From contig MBPM02000002.1 in the NCBI GenBank assembly GCA_001695595.3, positions 558,001 through 622,000 on the forward strand: a stretch of DNA of 64,000 nt, written 5' to 3'. The position numbers and the translations under genes were made by a program. This DNA comes from Plasmopara viticola. Taxonomy: Eukaryota; Oomycota; Peronosporomycetes; Peronosporales; Peronosporaceae. Of this stretch, positions 23,277-35,000 are shown piece by piece. Below the pieces are notes generated by a model that saw nothing but the letters and a program-made list of their open reading frames with translations, was not told the DNA's origin and did not search any database. Positions within the stretch are counted from its first letter, which is position 1. The number at the start of each line of letters is the position of its first letter.

Positions 23277-23284
23277 AAGAAATA

Positions 23285-23609
23285 TTAATTAGTAGAGCAA
23301 TTTCTTGGCACGGCCATAATTAGGAGGGAAGACGGTTAATGAAATTGATGAGCTGTCGACGACAAGTATTTCTTTCTGTTTTGAATGAGAGCTGAAAGTT
23401 GTATATACAGAAGAGTACGGGCGGAAATGCAGAGCTACTCTCATTTATATCATAACGTGTCTGAATCGTCGATTTCATTTTACAAAGCAACTTTTTGCTT
23501 GAGTTATACCATCGCCTCTAATATTGTATTTAGAAGACCTGGCTGGCATAGCATCAAATGTCGCGAAAAAATGACTAGACCAAAACAAACATTTCGCACA
23601 AGCTAAAAT
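23285..23609. other. spacer between ATPase stop and TIR element
   Basis: No gene is seen. The roughly 50 bp directly downstream of the ATPase stop (TTAGCTTGTGCGAAATGTTT region, minus strand) are shared with the right-arm copy just after 43869. Further away the two arms are alignable but diverged. Confidence 0.6.
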
Positions 23610-26600
23610 TCACTCTCGCTTGGCTTCGAGTCGCTCGACATGGTGACGCACATGTCGAATCTCGAGCAGAATTTTGTCAAAGCCAGATTTCATGTGGTCC
23701 CACCGAGCTTGTGCACGATCATTTCGTCTTAGAATGGCCTTGAGTATTTCGCCCCAGAAAACATTATTCACCGCAGCAGCCCCAACCACGAGCCATTGGA
23801 ACCAGTAAATGTATTCAAACCCAAAAATGTCGTCCATAATAACGGGTACATTCGTTACGAGAAGTGTCAAAATCACCGACATGCACGCTGCTAGCTGCAT
23901 GTAGCCATTTGACAGCATTCGATTGAACACAGGCTCAGTGAAGTGGCGCACCGTGTAAGCTCGCAGCACTTCGGTAAAAGCTAATGCTAAGAAAACCATC
24001 GTTTGTGCCCGACCTAACCCAGCTGAAATGCAGTCATAATCGTCTCCTTTGCAATATGTCGTCGAATTCTCAAATGACGTCATGCCGGCTACTTCATTAC
24101 CAAAAATGTAGGAGCCATCCGCATACTGTGCAGCGCAGTTGCCGTACACCCTCCAACCTTCGTTTAATCCTTCCCAACGCCGACACGTCACATCTGTATA
24201 ATCGGTTCCATCGGAGCCTCCGCCAGTACCATAGATGTCGCTTGTCAATAGCTCTCCAAAGTTCCAATACAGTCCCAGAAAAAATGTTGTCATGGCACCA
24301 ACCAGCAGCAGGAAAGCGTTAAATAGGACTAGTAACCACAGTCGGCCCTGGATGAGAGGAGCTTGACTATGACGGGGCTTTTCCGCCATGATATATGGGT
24401 CGCCCTTTTCCAAGCTCAATGCGACTGCAGGCATGCCGTCCGTGAACAAATTGAGTAGCAAAATATGCAGCGCCTCTAACGGAAGCGGAAAGCCGCCAGC
24501 CACTGAGATGAAAATCAGAAAAATTTCACCAATGTTTGTTGACAACAAGAACATGACGAACTTTTGAATGTTAGCGTAAATAACACGGCCCTTCTCTACA
24601 GCAGAGACAATGCTGCAGAAGTTGTCATCCGTCAAAATCATGTCCGACGCACCCTTAGCAACTTCAGTACCTGAAATGCCCATGGCCACACCTATACCAG
24701 CTTCTTTTAAAGCAGGCGCATCGTTGACACCATCACCAGTCATAGCAGCAATGAGACCCTGGCGTTGAAGCGACTTGACAATTTCAATCTTATCTTCCGG
24801 CTTCGCTCGAGCGAAAACAAGCGTACGCGACGTGATCTCGTCAATGTCAGCTGCTGGTAAGTATACATCTTTATGCGGACGAAGCTGCGTGCAATCTGTG
24901 GCTTGAGCGTCCGGATCAGCCCCCACTTGCAGTAGGTCAATCTTCTTTGCAATTGCAACGGCAGTGGCGAGGTAGTCGCCCGTGATCATCACCGTTCGGA
25001 TCGAGGCTGCGCGTGCAGTTGCAATTGCGTCGCGTACTCCATCACGCTCTGGGTCAATAGAGGCTATGAGGCCGAGAAATATCAGAGGCGTGGACAGAGC
25101 TGCAAATTTTACATCTACGTCGTCGCAGTCCTTTTCAAAAGGCAGTTTATGTAAAGGCCGAATCGCCACTGCAAGAACACGAAGAGCCTGCGACGAAAGA
25201 TCATCCACAGACTTCAAAATCTCGTTGCGCTGCACATTGTCCAAAAATTTAAACGTGCCATCTTTTTGACAATACTGCGCGCACTTGTGAAGAATGTAAT
25301 TGGGAGCACCTTTGACGTTGACCACAAGCCGAGGTGGTCGATCACCAGGAAGCGGTAGAATATCAAACATTGCAATGCCATTAGAGACTGGCACTGCATT
25401 CACTGTGAGCATCATCTTACGAGACGAACTAAATGGGACTTCCACAAGACGCGGGTAATCTTTCAACAGACTGTCCTCCCAGATCTTCGCCTTAGCGGCT
25501 GCAACAATCAATGGGGCCTCAGACGAGTTGCCAAATGGCACCCATCGTAAAGTTTCACCGTCCTCGCCTTCCACTTGCCTTAATTGCGTATTGCTACATA
25601 GCACCGAAGCCATCAACGTAGCACGAACTTGACTATTCCCAGCGTCAGGCTCGGCCTGATTCTTCCCGTCAGCTGACAAAATCGAGCCCTCTAAACTAAA
25701 TCCCTTTCCGGTTATTGTGTACTCACGGAAGTCGCCCCAAAGTTTCACGGCAGTCATCTTGCCTTCCGTCAACGTGCCCGTCTTGTCTGTGCAAATCACA
25801 GACGCGGCTCCTAGCGTCTCCACTGATGCCAGCTTTCGCACAAGGACATTCTTCTTGACCATCTCAGCAGTTCCCGACGACAGACAGATTGTAACAACCA
25901 TTGGCAAACCTTCTGGCACCGCACTCACAGCCACCGAAACAGCGGCCATAATCATCGTCAAGTACGTTGGTCTTTCAGGATGACTTGGATCATCCGTGCC
26001 ACGAATCATACCAACAACAAAGACAAGAACCGCAACTCCTACGGCAATAAGACCCATGACGTATCCCATATGGTGTAAAGCATGTTGCAAAGGCGTAAGC
26101 TTTGGTTGATGCTTGGCGATACAGTCGCCGATTGGATTGCGAATCCACATTTTCCTGGCCGCGGCCTCTGTACCGCTTTTAGCCTGAAGCAAAGCAGCAA
26201 TTGAGCCAACTCGGGAATTCATCCCAGTCTCCACAACAATTCCGCGAGCATTACCCGCTGTAATCGTCGTTGATGAGAAAACCATGTTACTCGCAGTTAA
26301 TTTAGCTGATTTGTCATTTCCAGCGGAGTGCACTGGGGCATTGAACTTTTTTGGCACATCTTCCGATTCACCCGTGAGCAACATTTCGTTGCACTTAAGG
26401 TCGACGCTCGTGAACAATCGAATGTCAGCAGGTACGACATCCCCAGTGACGAGAAGGACAATGTCACCAGGCACAAGCAACTTGCTGTCCACCACTTGTT
26501 GCGTATTGTCACGAATGACGAGGGACTGGGGACTCGACAAATTAGCGAGTGCTGCCAAAGCGTTGCTTGCCGAGTATTCTTGGAACGAAGCCACTGCAGC

Positions 26601-27203
26601 GTTTAATATTACGATCACAAGGATAGTAATTCCTTCGACCCACTCCTGCAGAGCCAAAGATGCCAAGGCAGCAAATAGCAGCATGACAATAATAAGATTG
26701 TAGAACTGCAGTAAAAACGTCACAATGATGGGCGTTTTGGCCTCTTTTTTAAGGGCATTGGCGCCGTAGCGCAGTATTCGACGCTCCACATCCATGCTGT
26801 TCAATCCTCGCTCAAGGTTTGTATTAAGCATCTTGGAGATCAGCTCAGTGGACCGTTGATGCCACGTCTTTTCGTCCGTCTCATTAAGTGTCGCAAAGGA
26901 TTCGCGGGCGGATACGGGATCTGCAGCTAACAGCATCTCTTCATCACTTAAAAATCGAGAGCGATGGTCAGGTTGTGGCGTGGGAGCTCCCTGATGGTTT
27001 TCCGAATTTGTAGCCTTAGTGGCTCCACCGTGGTGCAGATTAGCGGCAGGGATCGAGCGCGCACTGTTTGACACGTCGACAATGTGATGTGGTGACGGTT
27101 CAAAGGAGTGCGACGAAACTCGAGGTGACTCCAATCTTGAGTAGTTGCTGCTATCGGGTATTGTGCGCGAGGGTAGAGTAGCCCCCGCATCGTATCCCGA
27201 CAT
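23610..27203 (-). CDS. type II P-type cation-transporting ATPase, left copy
   Basis: An intact single-exon 1197-aa plasma-membrane or endomembrane ion pump of the SERCA/ENA-like type II group. After a Ser/Pro/His-rich cytosolic N-terminus (1-~105) come the cation-ATPase N domain, TM1-2 (about 160-205), the actuator TGES at 278-281, TM3-4 with PEGLP at 430-434, the phosphorylation site CTDKTGTLT (Asp473), KGAPNYIL near 631, TGDYLATA near 741, and MTGDGVNDAP at 821-830. The C-terminal membrane helices include NLFTDGMPA near 918. A long loop near 1010-1080 holds several Cys and Asn-glycosylation-like sites. Transport of Na+ or Ca2+ is inferred; sequence alone does not decide. Unusually, residue 836 is Gly (codon 24696-24698) in the KEAxIGVAMG motif, where the other copy and other P-type ATPases have Asp/Glu. 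It is the left arm of an inverted pair with 40279-43869. Confidence 0.95.
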   Translation of the reverse strand: MSGYDAGATLPSRTIPDSSNYSRLESPRVSSHSFEPSPHHIVDVSNSARSIPAANLHHGGATKATNSENHQGAPTPQPDHRSRFLSDEEMLLAADPVSARESFATLNETDEKTWHQRSTELISKMLNTNLERGLNSMDVERRILRYGANALKKEAKTPIIVTFLLQFYNLIIVMLLFAALASLALQEWVEGITILVIVILNAAVASFQEYSASNALAALANLSSPQSLVIRDNTQQVVDSKLLVPGDIVLLVTGDVVPADIRLFTSVDLKCNEMLLTGESEDVPKKFNAPVHSAGNDKSAKLTASNMVFSSTTITAGNARGIVVETGMNSRVGSIAALLQAKSGTEAAARKMWIRNPIGDCIAKHQPKLTPLQHALHHMGYVMGLIAVGVAVLVFVVGMIRGTDDPSHPERPTYLTMIMAAVSVAVSAVPEGLPMVVTICLSSGTAEMVKKNVLVRKLASVETLGAASVICTDKTGTLTEGKMTAVKLWGDFREYTITGKGFSLEGSILSADGKNQAEPDAGNSQVRATLMASVLCSNTQLRQVEGEDGETLRWVPFGNSSEAPLIVAAAKAKIWEDSLLKDYPRLVEVPFSSSRKMMLTVNAVPVSNGIAMFDILPLPGDRPPRLVVNVKGAPNYILHKCAQYCQKDGTFKFLDNVQRNEILKSVDDLSSQALRVLAVAIRPLHKLPFEKDCDDVDVKFAALSTPLIFLGLIASIDPERDGVRDAIATARAASIRTVMITGDYLATAVAIAKKIDLLQVGADPDAQATDCTQLRPHKDVYLPAADIDEITSRTLVFARAKPEDKIEIVKSLQRQGLIAAMTGDGVNDAPALKEAGIGVAMGISGTEVAKGASDMILTDDNFCSIVSAVEKGRVIYANIQKFVMFLLSTNIGEIFLIFISVAGGFPLPLEALHILLLNLFTDGMPAVALSLEKGDPYIMAEKPRHSQAPLIQGRLWLLVLFNAFLLLVGAMTTFFLGLYWNFGELLTSDIYGTGGGSDGTDYTDVTCRRWEGLNEGWRVYGNCAAQYADGSYIFGNEVAGMTSFENSTTYCKGDDYDCISAGLGRAQTMVFLALAFTEVLRAYTVRHFTEPVFNRMLSNGYMQLAACMSVILTLLVTNVPVIMDDIFGFEYIYWFQWLVVGAAAVNNVFWGEILKAILRRNDRAQARWDHMKSGFDKILLEIRHVRHHVERLEAKRE

Positions 27204-28255
27204 GGAAGTAAAAAGGTGATGGTCTTAATAGAACAGAAATGTTTGCTTTTAGGAGAAGGTCTGAGACTTAGAAAGCCAAATTTGAAATGAAATCTAGTGC
27301 TTGTGTGAGGTAAGACGACGGGATGCGCACTTCAATGCGGTCTGCGAAACGCACGTACGAATTCTACGTTTTGATTGGTTTGTGTCATGAATGACGCAAC
27401 CTGAGTCAAGTTTCGCATAGCGAGACGTTTACTTAATAAAGGTCATTGCTCCTACTGCAAAAGTAGCATCTGGTTCAAACCTGACGTACCCACCTTTTGA
27501 AATGTTGACCTTGGCTTGTACAATAGTCATGCAAATTTCGAAGGCAAGGCTTGGTGCATCGCTATAGTAGCAACAATGAGAGAAACGGTCATTGAGCGAG
27601 ATACGACGCTTGTCGTAGCGAGAGAAAGAGTGAACGATGCTTGTAGCACAATTTAGAAGCGTTAGCAGGCGTACTCAAAGCTTGTTGGTTGCACGTATAA
27701 ATTTGCTTGTCAAATAATTGGGGCAAGGGACGGCACACTTGATCTCGTGAGCTGTTCGCTACGAAGCGCTGGAGAATTAGCTTTCACCAATTCTGTGTAG
27801 CACAAATACTATGTAGTCTATAAGAAAGCGTTATTAAAATTGAAGCATTTCTATTGGTAAAGCGATTGAAGAACTTGTTCTGTCAAAGCGTCGTCATACG
27901 GGTATGCAAGTGTGCGCCAAATCTTTAAAGAAAGAGCGCGCATTCCTTGTAATATCTGGCTAAATTTATCGATCACTCCAGGATACATCCCTCTAGCATG
28001 GAATACTACCGTACATTGATCGATTGTTGAATATAGCAGTGACACCCCGAAACCTGACTGATATAACCTTCTATCATGCCAAATACTTTTCTCCTGTTAT
28101 GGATTATATGAGCAGACACCGCCACGGTACTTTTTTTTTGCGGCAGAAAATGAAACAATCCATTGATCGTGATGTTATCAGCAGCCATATACTATCGCAG
28201 CGAATGACTTTTTTGCGACTAAGGAGCCCCCGCGATGCTCATTGAGCGATTGATT
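27204..28255 (-). promoter_or_regulatory. upstream region of left ATPase, conserved with right arm
   Basis: This flank matches 39380-40278 in inverted orientation. Most of it is diverged, but two blocks are nearly perfect. One is 27322-27359 against 40122-40159 (38 positions, one difference, containing CGTTTCGCAGACCGC). The other is 27585-27611 against 39877-39903 (27 positions, one difference, containing GCGTCGTATCTCGC). Such islands upstream of both starts are candidate transcription-factor sites. No gene is seen here. Confidence 0.5.
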
Positions 28256-28983
28256 TCCAGATCTTTTGATACGATATATCAACACCGAATACGAACCTCT
28301 AAAAATTGGTTATGCAGTATCTATAAGTGATAGTTACTGTATTTTTCTGTACCAACCTTATTGGTTGTGCTGAGTGATAAGTACTTCACAAGTCCCGTGT
28401 TAAATATAAGGTTGTGATAAGAAATTAAAAATCTCCGTATAGACAGCACCAGACATGTCTGTTACTCTTAATCAAAAAGAGTGTTTCTACCTATTAATTT
28501 GATGCGTTGAGGCCGATTACGAAGAAAACCAATCTCTTGAATTAGATGTCTCGCATTAAGCACGTGTATCGACGTGACCTTGTGAATTGTGACAAGGCTC
28601 GAAAGTAATTACACCAACTCGCTTTTGCTATTGTTTCGCTGTTCTGCAAGTTTTTATTCGGGAGAACTGCACTCCGAGGTTCGATTGTCATTATCGCACT
28701 TATTTTCTTGGGTGTAAACTTGTGTAAACCTTAATTGTTGTTCAAACCCTGTGAAATGATGAGATTGTTAAGGGCCTATAGGAAGAAAATTATCGCGAAA
28801 TTAAGTAGATTTTAAACTGGTAGATGATAACACGGGGCACATGGTTAACAATAAAAGAAAATATTCGCGGCATCCACAATTTAGGCGTGATTTTTAGGCT
28901 TGCCGTGACAAGAAAATAATGAGAAATGTCGAAATACACCACAGCGCAAAATTAAGTTTTAACGACGATAAAAGGCAAAGTCG
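28256..28983. other. inner spacer next to left arm
   Basis: No gene is seen. The segment 28559-28712 is similar to 39042-39200 in the same (not inverted) orientation, with shared ACACCAACTCG and GCACTC blocks. It is therefore an old direct repeat just inside each arm rather than part of the inverted duplication. Confidence 0.45.
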
Positions 28984-29032
28984 CACGTGCATAACTTGGC
29001 AACGCGATAACGTAATACATTACACTACAATT
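28984..29032 (+). mobile_element. LINE copy B, 3' end only
   Basis: About 45-50 bp identical to the 3' terminus of the LINE copies at 18.3 and 55.9 kb (CACGTGCATAACTTGGCAAC followed by GCGATAACGTAATACATTAC). It is a 5'-truncated insertion. I could not find a clear target duplication. Confidence 0.8.
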
Positions 29033-32000
29033 AAATCGCAGTTGCTGCACTATTTAGCCCCTTATTCAGTAGAAAAAAAGCTTCTATGAGTGTAACGGGC
29101 CGAACCGAGCTTGTAAAATAACGGAGCCATTCAACCATGACGACTCCTAGTGCTCGACGAAATCCATCGATTTATTATTAGTTATGCATAGTAAAATGTT
29201 GTCAATTAAGACATTGAAAATGTTCAGATGCGCGTTGCGTTCGCAATGTCCTGTTTGAAAGGCGTGTTAAGATATAAGCATTGCGCCGGAAAATTACCTT
29301 TTTTGAGTGTTTCGTCTGCTGAGAACGCACGGAAGTGCAATTTCTCTCAGCAAACTTTAAGTTCCGCCCGCGTCCGTGGCCTTAAAGTTTAAAAAAAGTA
29401 GGGCGAACTTTATGAATATAATCATGACCTTAGCAAGTTGACGACCTTTGTTGCTTCCCAAACAAGCTTAAGTGACTGTGCTTATGTATGGTCAAAGTTG
29501 ACTCACCCATTTTTTATTTACATAGACTGGCTCCGGCGACGGGGGAAGCATTTCAAATTGCTCTACACGAAGAGTATAGCCACAGATACAATTATCCATA
29601 CGGTATGACGTGGGTAGACCGAATCGGGTTCAGTTTCTAAGGACTTGGGCATTGCGAAATAGTTACCACCTATTGCGGCAGGTGAAAGTACATAGTTGTT
29701 TGCATGTTTAAAGGGGGTCGATGAAGTGATTCATAGTCTTACCTAAGGGCTTTGACGGGTCGCTGCGCTTTCAGAGCCAAACAAGCACCAATCGCTGATT
29801 GGGGTAGGGTGCCTTTAGGGGTAGAAAAAGCTTAATAAACGGTTTGTGGCTAACAAATCTACTGCTGAATAAGTGATAGCTCTCAAAGGAAAATTACGCA
29901 GCGGTGGACCGATGACTGTATATGCATGTGTCCGAGGGCATGGAAACCCTTCACGTATTCTGGAAAACTCCGACATACCAAATCATTTTACAACCTGACA
30001 AATATTGGCAAGTGTTTGCAGTCAACCATATGAGCTGACCGGTATTCCAAAATACCACGACAACAGGTTTGATCATTTAGAGAGACGGTTAAAAATGACC
30101 TTGAGATTGCAATAGACCTGGCTTTAAATTTTGAAGAATTCAATTGTAAGAAAGTTTACGACCGGAAAAGTATACTTTATGTCGTGGCGAGAATAGGGTG
30201 ATTCCAGAATCAACTGAGTCATAAGTGGTAGCCGCCTAAATCTGCGTTACATAGCCTAGATGCGCAGTATTTTAAATAGAGTTGCGCGTAAGGCTACTTT
30301 AAAAAGTAGCCTGGTCAGCTACACACCCAAAGAAATTATTGAGGAATCTAATGTTCTGTCATTACCCCGGACGTAGATGTAACGACGTCCTTAAAAATTA
30401 TATTAGCGGGTAACCAAACTCCGCTGGCACCATCAGCTTCCGAAGACGCTGATAGGCTTCTCAATTTATTTAAGCTACCACCGATTACGGGTAGCAGAAT
30501 ATCGCAACTGAAAAACATAGGATGGCAAGGCAAAGTCGTGAAAACTCACACTAATAGTCTAGTACGACGCACGGGGGTAATATATCCAGGCAAGTAGTGA
30601 GGGACCCTTGTAGTGAGGAACGTAGCATTACAAGAAAAGAGTGGGGATCCGTTGCGCAATCAGCTCCTAGATGTCACAAGCAACAATGTGGCTCCAGTAA
30701 AATTCTCATCGCTAAATTAATTGTCCAGCTGACTTGTCGTGTTCCAGCAGGCGCACTTTAAATTCATGTGCTACCAGACGCTCAAATCTACGAACTTCTC
30801 TGCAAAAACCCTATGATAGTGCTTATATATAAATCCTATTCGTATCTTGGATCTGTCTTATAAGCAAGCGTACGCTGCACCTGGGCTAACACATGTCTTT
30901 ATAAAAAGAAATACTCACTGGTGGTGCTTATTGAGCCCCGTCAGAACCCTACACCAATGATGATTTTTCAAACGAGATTACCCTTGTGCCTGCCACGAAG
31001 TGCTGTGTTGTTAGACAATGACTATTGTTACGAGAGTAATGTGAGCTTAGCAAGGCAAAGATTGACATGGTTTGCTAATCTGATTCCCGCACTTTGTGCA
31101 ATGAACTCAGCATCAACTTCTATTTTGGGAAGGAGTGTGCTGCGAGATAGTTTGTCTGCACGGGGGCTGCCGTAGGTTTTTGCTTAAAAGAAAAGATAGA
31201 TGGGTTCAGGTCTTTAACCCTCGTTCTGTTCTCAAAGTCGCGGATCGCTATCTGTGGCTCAAGAAATAGTAAAGGCCTTAGTGCTAACACTTTATGTATC
31301 TTTATTTTAAGTTCTGGATCATATTTACCATAATGGATAGTGCTCCTACGGTGACAGCTTCTGTGGTTGTCACCTACATTGTTCTAATGAAGCGAGGGGT
31401 ATTTTTGTTTTGAAGGCACCATTGAAGGGCATTGTGAGAGGACTTTATAATATAAAAAAATGAATCTCAAGATTGAAACAGAATATTTCATTTAACATCT
31501 TGTCTTTCTGCCAATTTGTCTCATACGTACTAAGTCTGATTAGCACGAAGTCTTCGACTTGCTACAAGCCGCTTGGTTTTTTCTTTTTGATGCCCTGGCC
31601 CGTGGTGTGGTCTAGACTCCATAGATCGGATCCATGCTGATGAAAGGGATATGTATTTCCGTGCTGCTAATCGGCGTTTGGGCATCTATGCGATGATTTT
31701 ATATGTGAGATCAGCTACTCGCGGTTAGACACTCCTTTGCCAGTGTACAGTTAGCCAATATTTGTCAGCTTTTAGTCGTATGTACGACAATTCCCAGTAG
31801 ACACAGGGTGGTTTACTGGAGAGGACATTAATCGACCCGAGTTATTAGGAGGGAACAAAGATCGAGACCGCTCAGCTTAGAAGAATTTCGTTATCAACAG
31901 CACGCGTCGTACTTGCAAGTTTGTCTTACTGAAACAATCGTTAAGCGTTTTATTATTCCATTAGACGGTCCCCAACGACTTCGAGGAGCCAGTCAACTCT

Positions 32001-35000
32001 GTACGACGCTTCATTGTAAAAGAAAGTCAATCATTGTACAAAGATTATATTAAAAATAACGCCATTGGTGGCCTAGCAGCAAGAAAGAGGGCCACTGTAC
32101 TAAAAAGCCCAATACTTATAGGCTTGACTATCATTTAATTCGATAGCATTTTAAGTCATCTGGTCTTAAGCCAACATGCAAAGTATGAGCTCATCGTGGA
32201 AATGGCCTGGCGAAAACTCTACGAATCATAGGTTGACTGGAGATCACAAAGCTAAGGTGCCACCTGCTGTGGCTTTTAAGTCAATGATCTATCTTTTCGG
32301 GAAGTATCAGCACTATTGGCACCGACACTGAACCAAAAAGGTCAATAAGCCGTCAAAGTGGCACGACTAGTGTCGAGGACAAGGGTCTCAAAGGTAGAGT
32401 GAAGAAATCGGTGCTCAACAGACACAGCACGCGCTGCATGCCATAAGCATTACCGCTGCCTTTAAATCAAAGTCAGTGTGGTCAAGACGATACGTGAAAT
32501 AGCATGTAAACCACGGATAAGTGCTTGCAAAAACGATCCTAAGTGCATCTTATAAGCTAAAATGGCTTTTGTTTATTTCAACACCAAAGGCAGGGTCCAG
32601 GTGATGCGCGTGAGGTCGCACTTATGTCGCGAAGCAGTGCATGTGGATGTTAAAAGCTCGCTCCTTACTGTGAACGGGGTGATTGTTTCCCAGAATGAGC
32701 TCTCAAGGATGACGCCCTGTCAATGCGCGTAAAGCAACAAGCTATTCCTCTAGCAGCTTTTGTTGTGAACAATACTTAGCAAGGTATAGCTAGCAATAGT
32801 CCGATTCATTACGGGTATGGCCCTATTGAGCAACGCTCTTCGTGTCCAGCGCTAGCTTTAAGTCCTGTTGTATATTGAGACAGCGAGAGCGCTACCTTTT
32901 TGAGCGGTTTGAAGCAGCACACATTCCGCTTATAAGAGAATATTGCTTTGCAGTTCATCAGTGTATACATCGTTGAGTCTGTGTGCGATCGTGGCGGCAA
33001 ATTACAACGCGTAACGTGTCATCAGTCTCTAGTAAGAGAAAACACTGACGCATTGCAGTCATCGAGCAGCGTAGCGCGTCTCATCTTGCTTAGGGAGGGT
33101 CGAAAGTTGACATAATTGTAATTGACGATGTCAGTTGGTTATATACCTTTGAAAATAATAAAATGAGCGCGGTCGAAGACACGAGAAGCCGGAATCTTAT
33201 CGCTGCCGTGAATACTCTGCTGAGATAAATATTATGTTTATGTCAGATCTTAAAAGGCAATGTAGACTACACGATCAATGACACGACCAAAATTGACCCG
33301 AATAAGTCGCTGAATTCGACAAATTGCTTTAAACCTTGTTAAAAAAATAAACTAAAACGCAAACAAGGCAAAATCGACTCGCTAATATCTCAAGTTTATC
33401 AAATATGTATTTTTTGGCTCAAATAAAGTGAGTACTTATCTAAGTATTCCTGATAAAAATTATACTGTATTCGTGGGCTAAATAGGATTTTCAAGCCAAG
33501 GCGTACACTATGCCGCCATAAGGTGAGCTAATGACATCTATACGAAACGGGGGGATGAACTATCCATAAAAAGAGATTAAAAAGTCTAGATATCATCTAT
33601 GGTGTATTTTTGGCTCTAAATAACCCAAGACCCTGCTTTTTAAATTCCAAAATTCTCGTCTTTCAGACAGAATTTAAACCGGAGTGCACTTACCGCGACA
33701 CGACAATGTCTTCTATTCTTGTAATAAGATCTCTTTGTCAGCCCCGAAGTCCTTTGCGACATTCGGGACCTCAAGTGAAACAAAGCTATCCGATTCAAGT
33801 AATTTGTCTGTAGTACAATCTGTTTGACTCCTTAGTGAGCCTAAATACAATGTGGTCATGAGGCAAATTGTTATGCATAGTGTGGTATGCAAGTAACTTT
33901 GTAAATTAGGTCTGACACATATAGCAAGTGGTGCACAAACCCGTGTGTGTCACACTGCTTGATTATTCTACAGATTTGCGTGACACAAGTAAAATACTTA
34001 TAGGCAAGCACCACTTAGTTCCGAAGAGTCAACAATCAATGGTCGATCATTACTGCATGATGCGCTTGATAGTAATTGTTAGATATTTTTCCCGCAGGAA
34101 GTCACTTTAAAAAGTGAAAAAGTTATATTTAGTCGTCCTATTAAGACTAAAACTAAACTTTACGCGACCCGTGTTGATCTGAAGTGTAGCCAAAGGATCA
34201 GAGACTTGATTTCACTCCACCTCAATGCAAACGGAGGCGAAATCCTGCTGTAATTGGTATCACTTCTAGTCAATCTGCATCCAAGTTGTTTAGACTGGTT
34301 CTCTGTGAGGATAAAGCCAAAGGCTTTTTCGCCTAGCCGACCGTCTTGTTTGGCTCTGGGGAAGGTATCATTGGACTGCGCGAGGACCCGAAGAGCTAAG
34401 TACACGTACTCATCCTGTGTATATACCCCGCCGGAGCATATTTAGAAAAAGACTTCGGAGTCATTGCATTGAAGACACCGACGCCTGAAGCTTATGCCGC
34501 GCTTACAAGCTAATAAAGAAGAGAAATCTCTGAATGAAACGTGATGTTAAAAAGTTAAATCATTTAAATAAGCGTCCGCGTGCAATACCTCAGCCTAGGC
34601 GGATTTTCCTTGTGCGCGACATTTTCCGCCACGCACTTATGCGTGCCGCTTGCGGTCTCCGGAATGCAATGACATCTTTAACGTATACGAGTCTTTATGA
34701 ACGTTTTGTCTGGTGATAACGCGCTCTATTAGCTGGATTTGTCTGCGCCTTTAAGAAGGCAATCAATGTCGTTAGAAAGAGACTGTGCACTGGCGCGCCC
34801 CATCCCTTATACGCCAGCCCTCTTTTGCGGGGCCGTAAAAGCAGCATGAGATGAAGAATCTAGCCAACCGATAGCACAAATACAATTTTGCTGATTACAT
34901 GTCGCAGGCCAGCCGCCTTCTGGAAGCTTATGACGAGTCTCCAGCCGACCTAATATATCCTATAGGCACCAATTCATTTGCAGGTCAACTTAGCCTAAGT

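Larger units (their letters stand above)
18400..28255 (-). repeat. left arm of a large inverted duplication
   Basis: Read on the minus strand, this block matches the plus strand of 39380-47300 in the same order: upstream region, ATPase gene, decayed pseudogene, further diverged sequence. Short identical anchors are scattered along it. Examples are 19237-19253 with 46419-46435, the block containing GTGATGCAAAAATGACGA near 21220 with 44250, 27585-27611 with 39877-39903, and 27322-27359 with 40122-40159. The inner end is near 28250, where GAGCATCGCGGGG matches 39391. The outer end fades near 18400. The left arm is longer mainly because of the 2.0-kb TIR element at 21280-23276. Confidence 0.85.

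Noticed and set aside
29089..29105. TGTAACGGGCC here and CCGTTACA near 48369 as possible LTR ends
   Set aside because: No second LTR, polypurine tract, primer-binding site or target duplication could be found.
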